Assembly: GCA_900544135.1 (NCBI GenBank) | Contig: UQTU01000019.1 | Location: 1-45,505 of the forward strand | Direction: 5' to 3' | Length of the DNA: 45,505 nt | DNA from: an uncultured Collinsella sp. | GTDB taxonomy: Bacteria; Actinomycetota; Coriobacteriia; Coriobacteriales; Coriobacteriaceae | Part shown: one piece after another, positions 31,642-39,439 of the stretch | Numbering within the stretch: the stretch's first letter is position 1 | How the letters are laid out: each line of letters starts with the position of its first letter | Made by a program: the position numbers and the translations under genes | Notes under the pieces: generated by a model | Told to the model about the DNA's origin: nothing | What the model saw: only the letters and a program-made list of their open reading frames with translations | The model's database searches: none

Positions 31642-31683
31642 AAGAAACCCGGTTCTGCCTTGTGCAGGACCGGGTTTCTTGCT
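31642..31683 (+). terminator. rplA intrinsic terminator
   Basis: AAGAAACCCGGTTCTGC (31642-31658) pairs with GCAGGACCGGGTTTCTT (31664-31680) with one G-T pair. It closes the ribosomal operon. Confidence 0.9.
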
Positions 31684-31730
31684 ATCTCGGGTTAAAACCA
31701 ACACGAAGTAGACAGTCGCCTTTGTGGTGG

Positions 31731-32441
31731 TTACCAGGGGGTTCTGGCTGTTGAGGACTCGATGGCATCGTGGCGTTTGAGCTCGCGGCGCATGGTTTGC
31801 GAATTGAGCCAGGCTGCCTGCCAGCCACGGATGGGGTAGCGCGTCTGGTCGAGCTCAAACTGCGTATAGCCGCAGGCGTTGATGATCGTCGTTCCACACA
31901 CATGCTGCCGCTCGCGCTGAAAATCGTAACCGTAGCTTTGGTGTACATGCCCATGCACCATGTAGTCGGCCCCCCAGGATTCAAGCGCCGTGTTAAAGCA
32001 CTCAAACCCTCGATGCGGCAGATCGTCCAGATCACCCATACCGGCGGCGGGTGCATGGGTAAGCAGAATGTCGCACCCGCCGACCATCCTAACCTTACGC
32101 GACAGCTTACGCATGCGCTTGGACATCTCGCGTTCGGTGTACATGTTGGCGCCGTCGCGATAACGCATGGACCCGCCAAGGCCCGCAATGCGAATCCCTC
32201 GGTACGTGTACACGCTGTCTTCTACGCAGATACATCCGCCCGGTGCATGACGTGCGTAGCGGTCATCGTGATTGCCACGCACGTAGATGAGCGGTTTGTT
32301 GATGACCGTAACCAAAAACTCAAGATAGTCCGGGTCCAGATCGCCGGCGGACAAAATCAGGTCGACGCCCTCAAAGCGTTCCTTGCGAAAGCACTCCCAA
32401 AGGCATCGTTCTTCGGTATCGGCTATGGCAAGGATTTTCAT
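31731..32441 (-). CDS. Metallophosphoesterase family protein
   Basis: A 236-residue calcineurin-like phosphoesterase. Metal-binding motifs occur in order: IADTEE in place of the usual DxH near residue 6, GDLDPDYLE near 33, GNHDD near 56, THAP near 128 and HGHVH near 163. Substrate unknown. The first motif has lost the usual histidine (DTE), so metal coordination may differ. It overlaps the upstream ParB-like/BMP gene by four bases (ATGA), so the two are translationally coupled and may act together. Confidence 0.82.
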   Translation of the reverse strand: MKILAIADTEERCLWECFRKERFEGVDLILSAGDLDPDYLEFLVTVINKPLIYVRGNHDDRYARHAPGGCICVEDSVYTYRGIRIAGLGGSMRYRDGANMYTEREMSKRMRKLSRKVRMVGGCDILLTHAPAAGMGDLDDLPHRGFECFNTALESWGADYMVHGHVHQSYGYDFQRERQHVCGTTIINACGYTQFELDQTRYPIRGWQAAWLNSQTMRRELKRHDAIESSTARTPW

Positions 32442-34354
32442 AGGGCAGGGACTTTCGGCTCATCGTCGAGCTGCGGAATGGTGCCTACCACGTTATCCGC
32501 CAGCCAATTCATCTCGACAATCTGCGTGCTCGGCAGCGGAGGGAAGCCTTCGATCTGTACCACGCCGTTCTGGCTGTGGAGCTCGCCGCCAAAGGGGTTG
32601 ATGGATCCCTCAACAATGCCGTTACGGAGCAACTGCACGAGTTTGCGCGTCTGGTAGGGTAGGCCCGGAGCGTAACGGATGTCGATAACGCCAGAGCTCA
32701 TGCCGTACCAGTAGTTGACGGCGCGCACTTGGTTGTCATCGCTGGTCTCGTCCCACGTGCCGTGCAGAAGGCTGCGAACGATGAGCTCGTAGTAACGGCC
32801 CCAGTTCCATACCGGCATGGCGATGCCGGTAACCTTGCCATCGACCAGGCGGTGAAGTCCGTAGGCCGTGGGGTCTTCGAGCGACTTTGACATGTCGGCG
32901 CCGGTCATGACGCTTACACCTTCGCGGCACATGGCCTCGGCAAGGCCTCCGGCGGGCACATCGCCCCAAGTCAGGATAATTTGCGCACGGGGGTCGAGCA
33001 GCGAGGCGCCAATCGCAAAGGCGTTGATCTCGCTGAGCGCGCCCGAGGCGAAGACCGACGCGTGGTAGCCGATGCGGTGGTTGTCCGCCATGCTGGCGGC
33101 AAGGGCGCCCAGGAGGAACTTGGCCTCGTACATCTTGCCAAAGTACGAACGGACGCTTTGATGGGGAAGGCCGATAGAGCAGTTGAGGAACCGAACCTGG
33201 GGATACTCAACGGCAGCCCTGAGCGTGTATTCCATCAGGCGGTGCGAGGTCGAGAAGATGACGTTTGCCCCATGTTTGACAGCCGTTTCCACGGCGGCGC
33301 AGAACACATCCGGATCGTGACAGTCCTCGAACGCCTCGGTGCGCACGATACCGCCAAAGTGCTCATCGAGATACTGACGCCCTTGGTCGTGCAGGCTGTC
33401 CCAGCTCGACGTCGCACAGGGGAACTCATGGATAAAGGCGATGCGCAGGGGGTTGGTCGCCGAATAGACGGTCTTGCCCATAAAGAAGTTGAGCACGCCG
33501 GAGGTGGACTTGGCGGGCGACTCCTCCTCGTCGACGCTCGGCGCTTCAACAAGATCGACCTTGTCCTCGTCATTTTTGCCGGCAATGACCAGCTCGCGCC
33601 AAATCTTGCACAGGCGGTTTACGACGATATCCGTTGGCGTATCCAGCAGGCGGTCCTGGTTGTACACATTGAGGTACACGAGCATGGCGTCGGCGGGCGT
33701 AATGTCCAGGTGGTCGCCGCCTGCGCGAAGGTAGGCGCGCTTAAAGAGCAGGAAGGTGTGGCGCAGGTAGTCGACCTTTTTCTGCGGCCATTTTTCGATA
33801 AGATTCTGACCGAGCATCTTGGCGAGCGTCTCGTAGCTTCCCTCACGCGAGAACTCGATCTCGTATAGGGGGCAGACGCGCCAAAACGCGCAGAATTCAC
33901 CGTACAGGCGGCTTTCGACGGAATCCCATGTGCCGGGGTAGAGACGGGTGACCCTGGCCGAAACCGTTGGAGCGTCCAAGAATTTGAGGACACTGACGCG
34001 TTTATTGCCTTCCTGGACATAGAACCGATGCATGAACTCGGTGACGATGATGGGGTCGCGATAGCCCTCGGTTACCTGGATGTCGTAGAGGTTGGACCAC
34101 TTGCGGGCGAACTCGGTGTTAAACGGCAGCAGGGGCATAAAGTTGCATGAAAAGGCGGACTGACGGCCCTTGGTGACAGTGCCGACGACCATTTCGATCG
34201 GAATATCCCGCAGGCCGACACTCACTCGCTGACCTAAGGGGAGCTGAGCAATCAAACTGTCGAGGTCCGTAAGGTATGGATGCTCGCTTTGGCTAATGGC
34301 GCGTCGACGTCCTTGCTCGCCGCGCTTGCGTGCTTGACGATAGGCCTCTTCCAT
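32438..34354 (-). CDS. ParB-like/BMP-family substrate-binding fusion protein
   Basis: A 638-residue protein without a signal peptide or lipobox. Residues 45-130 resemble a ParB/sulfiredoxin-like fold: IPIEMVVGTVTKGRQSAF, then YVQEGNKRVSVLKFLDA, with E115-GNKR at the position of the ParB active loop. A helical segment (about 165-300) follows. Residues about 302-625 match BMP/PnrA nucleoside-binding proteins (LRIAFIHEFP, ATSSWDSLHDQGRQYLDEHF, IGYHASVFASG, ADMSKSLEDPTAYGL). A periplasmic-type binding domain kept in the cytoplasm suggests nucleoside sensing, as proposed for Med-like proteins. It is coupled to a metallophosphoesterase. Two palindromes lie upstream. Confidence 0.75.
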   Translation of the reverse strand: MEEAYRQARKRGEQGRRRAISQSEHPYLTDLDSLIAQLPLGQRVSVGLRDIPIEMVVGTVTKGRQSAFSCNFMPLLPFNTEFARKWSNLYDIQVTEGYRDPIIVTEFMHRFYVQEGNKRVSVLKFLDAPTVSARVTRLYPGTWDSVESRLYGEFCAFWRVCPLYEIEFSREGSYETLAKMLGQNLIEKWPQKKVDYLRHTFLLFKRAYLRAGGDHLDITPADAMLVYLNVYNQDRLLDTPTDIVVNRLCKIWRELVIAGKNDEDKVDLVEAPSVDEEESPAKSTSGVLNFFMGKTVYSATNPLRIAFIHEFPCATSSWDSLHDQGRQYLDEHFGGIVRTEAFEDCHDPDVFCAAVETAVKHGANVIFSTSHRLMEYTLRAAVEYPQVRFLNCSIGLPHQSVRSYFGKMYEAKFLLGALAASMADNHRIGYHASVFASGALSEINAFAIGASLLDPRAQIILTWGDVPAGGLAEAMCREGVSVMTGADMSKSLEDPTAYGLHRLVDGKVTGIAMPVWNWGRYYELIVRSLLHGTWDETSDDNQVRAVNYWYGMSSGVIDIRYAPGLPYQTRKLVQLLRNGIVEGSINPFGGELHSQNGVVQIEGFPPLPSTQIVEMNWLADNVVGTIPQLDDEPKVPAL

Positions 34355-34367
34355 GATGTTGCTCCCT

Positions 34368-34385
34368 TAGTCGTTTAAACAACTA
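34368..34385. promoter_or_regulatory. 18-bp palindrome upstream of ParB-like/BMP gene
   Basis: TAGTCGTTTAAACAACTA is palindromic with one mismatched pair and lies 13 bases before the start codon. A perfect 12-bp palindrome, CATGGTACCATG, follows at 34393-34404. Either may be an operator. Confidence 0.5.
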
Positions 34386-34392
34386 CATAAAC

Positions 34393-34404
34393 CATGGTAC
34401 CATG
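34393..34404. promoter_or_regulatory. Perfect 12-bp palindrome CATGGTACCATG
   Basis: Located 39 bases upstream of the ParB-like/BMP start, at a position where it could overlap promoter elements on the minus strand. Confidence 0.4.
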
Positions 34405-34410
34405 AATGAA

Positions 34411-34448
34411 AACCACCACAAAGGTGCCTGTCCCTTTTTGGCGGGTTA
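34411..34448 (-). repeat. GGGACAGG-type repeat overlapping the mscS stop
   Basis: CCTGTCCCTTTTTGGC (plus strand, 34427-34442) is shared exactly with 37506-37521. Both repeats run into the stop codon of a minus-strand gene. The adjoining ACCACCACAAAGG also follows the metallophosphoesterase stop at 31733 on the minus strand. Confidence 0.6.
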
Positions 34449-35213
34449 GGCGATGATGGGGGCGATGGCGCGGATGCAGGCGTCGGCTGCCGTGAAAGTA
34501 GTGCTGTCGTCGCTGACGATAAAGATGATCTTTCCTTTGATGCCAAAGTCGCCGATTTCGCTAAAGAGTGCGTAGGGCTCCTTGTCAAAGCCCGAGATGG
34601 GAAGCACGGCGGCTTTGGTGGCGCTGGTCAGCTCGTCTGCCAGTGCGTCCAGTGAAGCCCACTTGGACGTGTCCTTGACCGCGACGGGCACGGCAACGCG
34701 CCCAAAGGGCATGAGGTGCACGAGCGTGTTCTTGGAGATGTTGGAGTTGGGGACGATGATGGTCTGCCCACAGGCATCCTCAATCGTTGTATGGCGCCAA
34801 GTGATGTCTTGGACCACGCCGGATACGCCGCCGACCTCGATATTGTCGCCGGGCTTGATGATGCCCATAAAGGTCACCTGCATGCCGCCGATAAGGTTTG
34901 ACAGCGTGTCCTGAAAGCCGAGCGAGATGGCGATGCCGCCGACGCCAAGGGCGGCGACGAGCGCGTTTGCGTTAATGCCAAAGCAGTTATCGAGGATAAA
35001 GCTGCCGCCAATCATCCAGATGACGGCGCGCGCGATGTTGATGAAGATACTCGATGCCGGAAGCGGGTTATCGTCTCGGTTAAGCAGATGGTTCAGGGTC
35101 TTGGATACGACCTTGGCGGCGACGGCGGTGCCTATCGCCAAGATGACGGCCCAGATGATGTTGTGGACCCACCGTTGCTCAAAGAAATGAAGAATCGGCT
35201 CAAACAATTCCAT
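34446..35213 (-). CDS. Small-conductance mechanosensitive channel, MscS family
   Basis: A 255-residue channel. Three membrane segments (about 18-38, 55-75, 80-105) end in the pore helix ANALVAALGVGGIAISLGFQ, followed by the family signature DTLSNLIGG. The beta domain (VGGVSGVVQDITWRHTTI, then IIVPNSN) and an alpha/beta C-terminus follow. It relieves turgor on osmotic downshift. ATG 35213 follows GGAGG; 15 more upstream residues are open but have no ribosome-binding site. Confidence 0.9.
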   Translation of the reverse strand: MELFEPILHFFEQRWVHNIIWAVILAIGTAVAAKVVSKTLNHLLNRDDNPLPASSIFINIARAVIWMIGGSFILDNCFGINANALVAALGVGGIAISLGFQDTLSNLIGGMQVTFMGIIKPGDNIEVGGVSGVVQDITWRHTTIEDACGQTIIVPNSNISKNTLVHLMPFGRVAVPVAVKDTSKWASLDALADELTSATKAAVLPISGFDKEPYALFSEIGDFGIKGKIIFIVSDDSTTFTAADACIRAIAPIIA

Positions 35214-35258
35214 GTAGGGAAAACCTCCTAATGATCGTTCAACCATGATACCCACCAA

Positions 35259-35290
35259 GAAGCCCGTCCGATCAAATTCGGACGGGCTTC
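35259..35290 (-). terminator. Terminator of the 5'-nucleotidase locus
   Basis: GAAGCCCGTCCG (35259-35270) and CGGACGGGCTTC (35279-35290) form a perfect 12-bp stem between the nucleotidase stop and mscS. The minus strand continues TTGG, so the T-tract is weak. Confidence 0.7.
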
Positions 35291-35342
35291 TGTGCTCGAT
35301 ATAAGGTTTACGCGGCGGGGCTGTAAGGCCCGGCGGTGTAGC

Positions 35343-37367
35343 TTAGCGTCGACGCTTCCAGATAATGCCGAGCATGATGACGATGATGCCGCCGATAAGG
35401 CACGCGCCAACTACTGCCAGCGTGCGGTCTCCCGTTGCGGCGAGCTTACCGGTCGTCTTCTTGGTGATGACCTTCGTGGTCGTCGTGTCCGTCTTAGGCG
35501 AGGGCTTAGGCGTCGGGGCCGGTGTGGGCGTGGGGTCCACGGCAGCGGAGCCAAAGCTGATGGTGCCCGCGAGCGAGGTCATCTTGCTCTCCCAGCTGTC
35601 CTGCCCGATCAGCGCCCTTAGCGCTGACTCGCAGGTACCCCACTCGGTGTGCTTGGTGGCGTTTGCGAAGGTGGGGAAGTCGGTCGTGTTGGTGATGATG
35701 TAGTTGTTGGTGGCGACGGTATAGGTCTTGGCGGGGTCGAGCGTGCTGCCGTCTTTGGTGAGTGTGGCGCTCACAATGCGCTTGCCTTCGGGCTGCGTCC
35801 AATCAATCGTCACGTTGATGCCGCCAAAGGAGAGAACGCTGCCAGAGTCATCGCGCCACTTGTACTTGTCTTGCGCCTCCTGCTCGCTGTGACCGGCCGC
35901 CACATAAGCCTGCTGAAGCTCGTAGCTGTCGTTGCAATCGTCGCTGATTTGTAGCGAGTGCTCGAGCGCTGCGAGGAAGTCCGCGCCGGTCATGGTCCAG
36001 GTCTCCACAGTGTTGCCGTAGGGCGAGATGGCGATGACGTTGCCGGCGGTCACGTTGCCCGCCGCGATGCCGCCGCGGATGCCGCCAGCGTTTTCGATAG
36101 CGAAGTCCGCGCCCGTCATGGCAAGATAGGAGCCGCAAATCACGTGGCCGATGGTCTGGGCCTTGGTGGTGTCGCCCTCCTTGCCGGGGCGGAAATCGGT
36201 GGTGCGCACCATTTCCCAACCATGCGTGCCTGCGGCGTCCTCGCCGTAGAAATAGTTGGTGGTGGATGTGCCGAGCACCTTGTTCGATTCGTTTTCAAAG
36301 TCCTCGTCGAGCGGCTTGATCTTGTTGCGGACGGCTTCAAGGCGGCTTTGGTAGTCGGAGCCCTTGTCGGGGTCTGTCAAAAGGTCGTTGACGTTCTTGG
36401 CGGTGTAGAGCTTCTCGTCGCTGCCGTCTGCAGGGACCGTGACCGTGTCATCGTCGGTCGTCTCGGTGCCATTCGTGTCGTATTTGTACGGAATGGAAAG
36501 CAGCCCCACCTCGGCAAAGGCGCTGCCTGCCTCGACAACGTGGATCGTCTTGCCGTCGGCTCCCGTCACCTTCTCGTTAAGGTTGATGTGCTCGTGGCCT
36601 GCGATAAGGGCATCGACGCCACGGAGCCGCGTGGCAAAGGTCTTTGCGTCGAGCGTGTGCGCGATACACACAACAACATCGCAGCCCTCCTTGCGCAGCT
36701 GCTCTGCCTCGGCATTGATGGCGTTCGCGGCACTCGAGAAGCTGGTGCCCGCGACCAGGTCCGCGCGCAGCGAGGAACCTAGCGACTCATCCATGGCTCC
36801 GACGACGCCGACCTTGATTTTGTAGTCGAATGTGGAGTGATCCTCGCTATCCTCTCAGGTGCGATCGAGCGTCTTCGTGATGCTCGAGCTCCATGCGCCG
36901 TTCGAGGACGTTGCATTCGCGCAGAGCATGGCGAAGGGCGTGCCGGTGGTGCTGTAGCCGGTCATGGTGCGGAGTTTGTCCGCGCCGTAGCTCCAGTCGT
37001 GGTTGCCTGGCGTGGTTGCGTCGTAGCCGTCGGCGTAGAAGGTGTCCATGAGCTCGGCGATGCTCTTGCCCTCGCTCATGGTGGCGAAGGACTGTCCGTG
37101 GAAGGTGTCGCCCGCATCGAGTAAAAGATCGGGGGCGCTGCTTTGGGCGCTATAGAGAACCGCCAGTCCGTCAAAGCCCACAGTGCCGGTGCCCTTGCTT
37201 GCGTTGTAGCTGTACTTGTAGCTGCCGTGGATATCGTTGGTGTGCATGACGGCCACGGAGCCGTCAATAGCGGCGGGCAGGTTTCCCGCGAAAGCGAGGC
37301 TTGGGATGCCTGCGAGCGCGCCGGCAAACAACGCGGCGGCCAACGCAAAGCGGGGGAGTCTTTTCAT
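35343..37367 (-). pseudogene. Surface 5'-nucleotidase (UshA-like), broken by in-frame TGA
   Basis: A single frame of 675 codons reads as a secreted bifunctional metallophosphatase/5'-nucleotidase, interrupted once by TGA at 36857-36855 (codon 171). Residues 1-27 are a signal peptide. HTNDIHG near 42, DAGDTFHG near 88 and TPGNHDWSYG near 120 are metallophosphatase motifs. After the stop the same frame resumes with the phosphatase end (ALIAGHEHINL) and the nucleotidase C-domain (VICGSYLAMTGADF, NAGGIRGG). A Pro/Thr-rich linker, LAATGD, a hydrophobic helix and KRRR end it, an LAxTG-type sortase anchor. No frame shift is involved. ATG 36794 could start a fragment without export signal. A nonsense mutation or sequencing error is likeliest. 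Confidence 0.85.
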
Positions 37368-37431
37368 GGCAGTTTCCTTAGTCCTTAGCCAGAATGTCTG
37401 GTTGAATATCGGATTATCGACATAATATGCG

Positions 37432-37471
37432 AAAACCGCCGCAAGGGCCTCTGTCCCTTTGCGGCGGTTTT
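37432..37471 (-). terminator. Terminator of the ABC transporter operon
   Basis: AAAACCGCCGCAAGGG (37432-37447) and CCCTTTGCGGCGGTTTT (37455-37471) pair with one extra base. On the minus strand the stem ends in TTTTCGC. It lies between the ATPase stop and the nucleotidase promoter. Confidence 0.85.
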
Positions 37472-37501
37472 GGCGTTTGCGCAGATAAAACCTACCAAAA
37501 T

Positions 37502-37528
37502 AAACCTGTCCCTTTTTGGCAGGTTTTA
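37502..37528 (-). repeat. GGGACAGG-type hairpin overlapping the ABC ATPase stop
   Basis: AAACCTG (37502-37508) pairs with CAGGTTT (37520-37526) around a loop containing TCCCTTTTTGG. The TAA stop of the ATPase lies at its edge. On the minus strand the stem is followed by TTTATTTTGG, so it may also work as a terminator ahead of the one at 37432. Confidence 0.6.
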
Positions 37529-38320
37529 GCTTAGCAGCATGCGGTCGTTGGCGAGCTCGCCGCCCGAGACCTCCTCGAACTTCTGCAGCAGGTCGGCCAC
37601 GGTGAGCGACTTCTTCTCGTCGCCGGCCACGTCGTAGATCACATGGCCCTCGTGCATCATGATCAGACGGTTGCCCAGACGGATGGCGTCGTTCATGTTG
37701 TGCGTGACCATGAGCGTGGTCAGGTGGTTCTCGTCGACGATCTCCTCGGTCAGGTTGAGCACCTTAGAGGCCGTCTTGGGGTCGAGGGCCGCAGTGTGCT
37801 CGTCGAGCAGCAGCAGGCGCGGCCTGGTGAGCGTGGCCATCAGCAGGGTGAGTGCCTGGCGCTGGCCACCCGAGAGCAGGCCGACCTTGGCGTTGAGACG
37901 CGTGTCCAGACCAAGGTCCAGGCGCTTGAGCAGCTCAACGTACTCATCTTTCTCGGCCTTGGTGACGCCCCACGAAAGGCCGCGACGCTGGCCGCGACGC
38001 TTGGCGAGGGCCAAGTTCTCGGCAATCTGCATGTCGGCAGCGGTACCGCGCATGGGGTCCTGAAACACGCGGCCCAGGTACTTGGCGCGCTGCGACTCGC
38101 TCAGGCGCGAGATGTCGGTGCCGTCGAGCTCGATAACGCCCGAATCGAGCGGGTACACGCCGGCGATCATGTTGAGCAGCGTGGACTTGCCGGCGCCGTT
38201 GCCGCCGATCACGGTTACAAAGTCGCCGTCATTCAGGGTGAGGTCGACGCCGGTGAGCGCGCGCTTCTCGGTGACGGTGCCCTTGTTAAAGGTCTTCTTG
38301 ACATGCGAGAGCTTAAGCAT
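37526..38320 (-). CDS. ABC transporter ATP-binding protein (TrpXYZ/ABC.X1 type)
   Basis: A 264-residue ATPase. Walker A GGNGAGKST near 40, Q-loop VFQDP, signature LLSGGQRQALTLL near 140 and Walker B RLLLLDEHTAALDP are all present, with the switch histidine in VTHNMNDA. It starts at ATG 38320, overlapping the permease end by eight bases. It powers import through the permease; the class is that of putative amino-acid (tryptophan/tyrosine) transporters. Confidence 0.9.
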   Translation of the reverse strand: MLKLSHVKKTFNKGTVTEKRALTGVDLTLNDGDFVTVIGGNGAGKSTLLNMIAGVYPLDSGVIELDGTDISRLSESQRAKYLGRVFQDPMRGTAADMQIAENLALAKRRGQRRGLSWGVTKAEKDEYVELLKRLDLGLDTRLNAKVGLLSGGQRQALTLLMATLTRPRLLLLDEHTAALDPKTASKVLNLTEEIVDENHLTTLMVTHNMNDAIRLGNRLIMMHEGHVIYDVAGDEKKSLTVADLLQKFEEVSGGELANDRMLLS

Positions 38321-39236
38321 CTGCCTCATCTCCCTTCGTGTAGGAGCTGCGGAGCTTATAGCGCTCCCAAACCACGGGCACGCACAGGGCCACAGCGACA
38401 ATTACGGCGGAGAGCAGCTTCATGTCGTTGGCGTCCATGCCCAACTGCAGCACGATGGCGCGGATAAGGAAGTACACCACGGAGCCAAAGACGGCGGAGG
38501 CAAGACGGACGCTAAACTGCGTGAGGCCGCCGGGCAGCAGACGGCCGAGCACCTCGCCGATAACAATGGCGGCAAGACCGATAACGATGGCACCGGTGCC
38601 CATACCAATGTCGGCATACTTTTGGCTCTGGCAGATGAGCGCGCCCGAAAGGCCGATGAGGGCGTTGGAGAGCACGAGGGCGATCATCTTGGTGGAGTTG
38701 GTGTTGACGCCCAGAGCGCGGATCATGTACTCGTTGTTGCCGGTGGCTCGCAGCGCCGAGCCGATCTCGGTGCCAAAGAACCAATACAGGATGGCAACGA
38801 TAGCCACGGCGAGCAGGATGCCCAAGATGATGGCAACGGTGGACTGCGGCAGACCGGTCATATTGCTGACGGCGGAGAACACGGTGCCCTTGGCAAGAAT
38901 GGGCGTATTGGACTTGCCCATGATGCGCAGGTTGATGGACCACAGGCTGATCTGGGTGAGGATTCCGGCGAGGATCGCAGGAATCTCAAAGACGGTGGTC
39001 AAAATGCCCGTGACGGCGCCCGCGATGGCGCCGGCGCACATACCGGCCAGCACGGCGAGCAGTGGGTCGACGTTGTTATTGACGATGAGCACAGCGCAGA
39101 CGCAGCCGCCGAGGGCAAAGCTGCCGTCGCAGGTCATATCGGGAATGTCGAGCAGGCGGAACGTGATAAACACGCCAAGCACCATAATGCCCCAGAGGAC
39201 GCCCTGCGAAACGGCGCCCTGCAATGCAATGAGCAT
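38313..39236 (-). CDS. ABC transporter permease (TrpY/ABC.X1.P type)
   Basis: A 307-residue membrane protein with eight to ten hydrophobic helices. It belongs to the branched-chain-like permease group, with GTEIGSALRATGNNEYMIRA as the coupling loop near 165 and ALGVNTNSTKMIAL following. LDIPDMTCDGSFALGG near 30 is typical of the TrpY-type subgroup. Cotranscribed with the ATPase, which it overlaps. Confidence 0.88.
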   Translation of the reverse strand: MLIALQGAVSQGVLWGIMVLGVFITFRLLDIPDMTCDGSFALGGCVCAVLIVNNNVDPLLAVLAGMCAGAIAGAVTGILTTVFEIPAILAGILTQISLWSINLRIMGKSNTPILAKGTVFSAVSNMTGLPQSTVAIILGILLAVAIVAILYWFFGTEIGSALRATGNNEYMIRALGVNTNSTKMIALVLSNALIGLSGALICQSQKYADIGMGTGAIVIGLAAIVIGEVLGRLLPGGLTQFSVRLASAVFGSVVYFLIRAIVLQLGMDANDMKLLSAVIVAVALCVPVVWERYKLRSSYTKGDEADA

Positions 39237-39330
39237 GCTTCATACCTCCTAGGATAGGGTGGACACGTGATTCACCATAATAGCGGTAACAATGCATAGA
39301 AGAGCTGCGGACAGACGTTTTGTTTTACCT

Positions 39331-39372
39331 GAAACAAGCAGGGCGGACGCCGGTCTACAGCGCCCGCCCCTG
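39331..39372 (-). terminator. Intra-operon hairpin between binding protein and permease
   Basis: CAGGGCGGACGC (39339-39350) and GCGCCCGCCCCTG (39360-39372) pair with one bulge, and the minus strand continues TTGTTTC. A partial terminator here would make binding protein in excess over permease, as is common in ABC operons. Confidence 0.5.
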
Positions 39373-39439
39373 TGGCTCAGATATTGAATAACGCGGCTAA
39401 AGCGCGAGCACGGGCTCTAGACGCATGCCGCGTATGGCA

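Noticed and set aside
36855..36857. Selenocysteine UGA in the 5'-nucleotidase
   Set aside because: No convincing SECIS-like hairpin just after the TGA, no known selenoprotein of this family, and no selenium genes in the window.
38082..39257. 391-codon frame antisense to the ABC permease
   Set aside because: Shadow of a membrane-protein gene whose own frame has coherent motifs and operon spacing.
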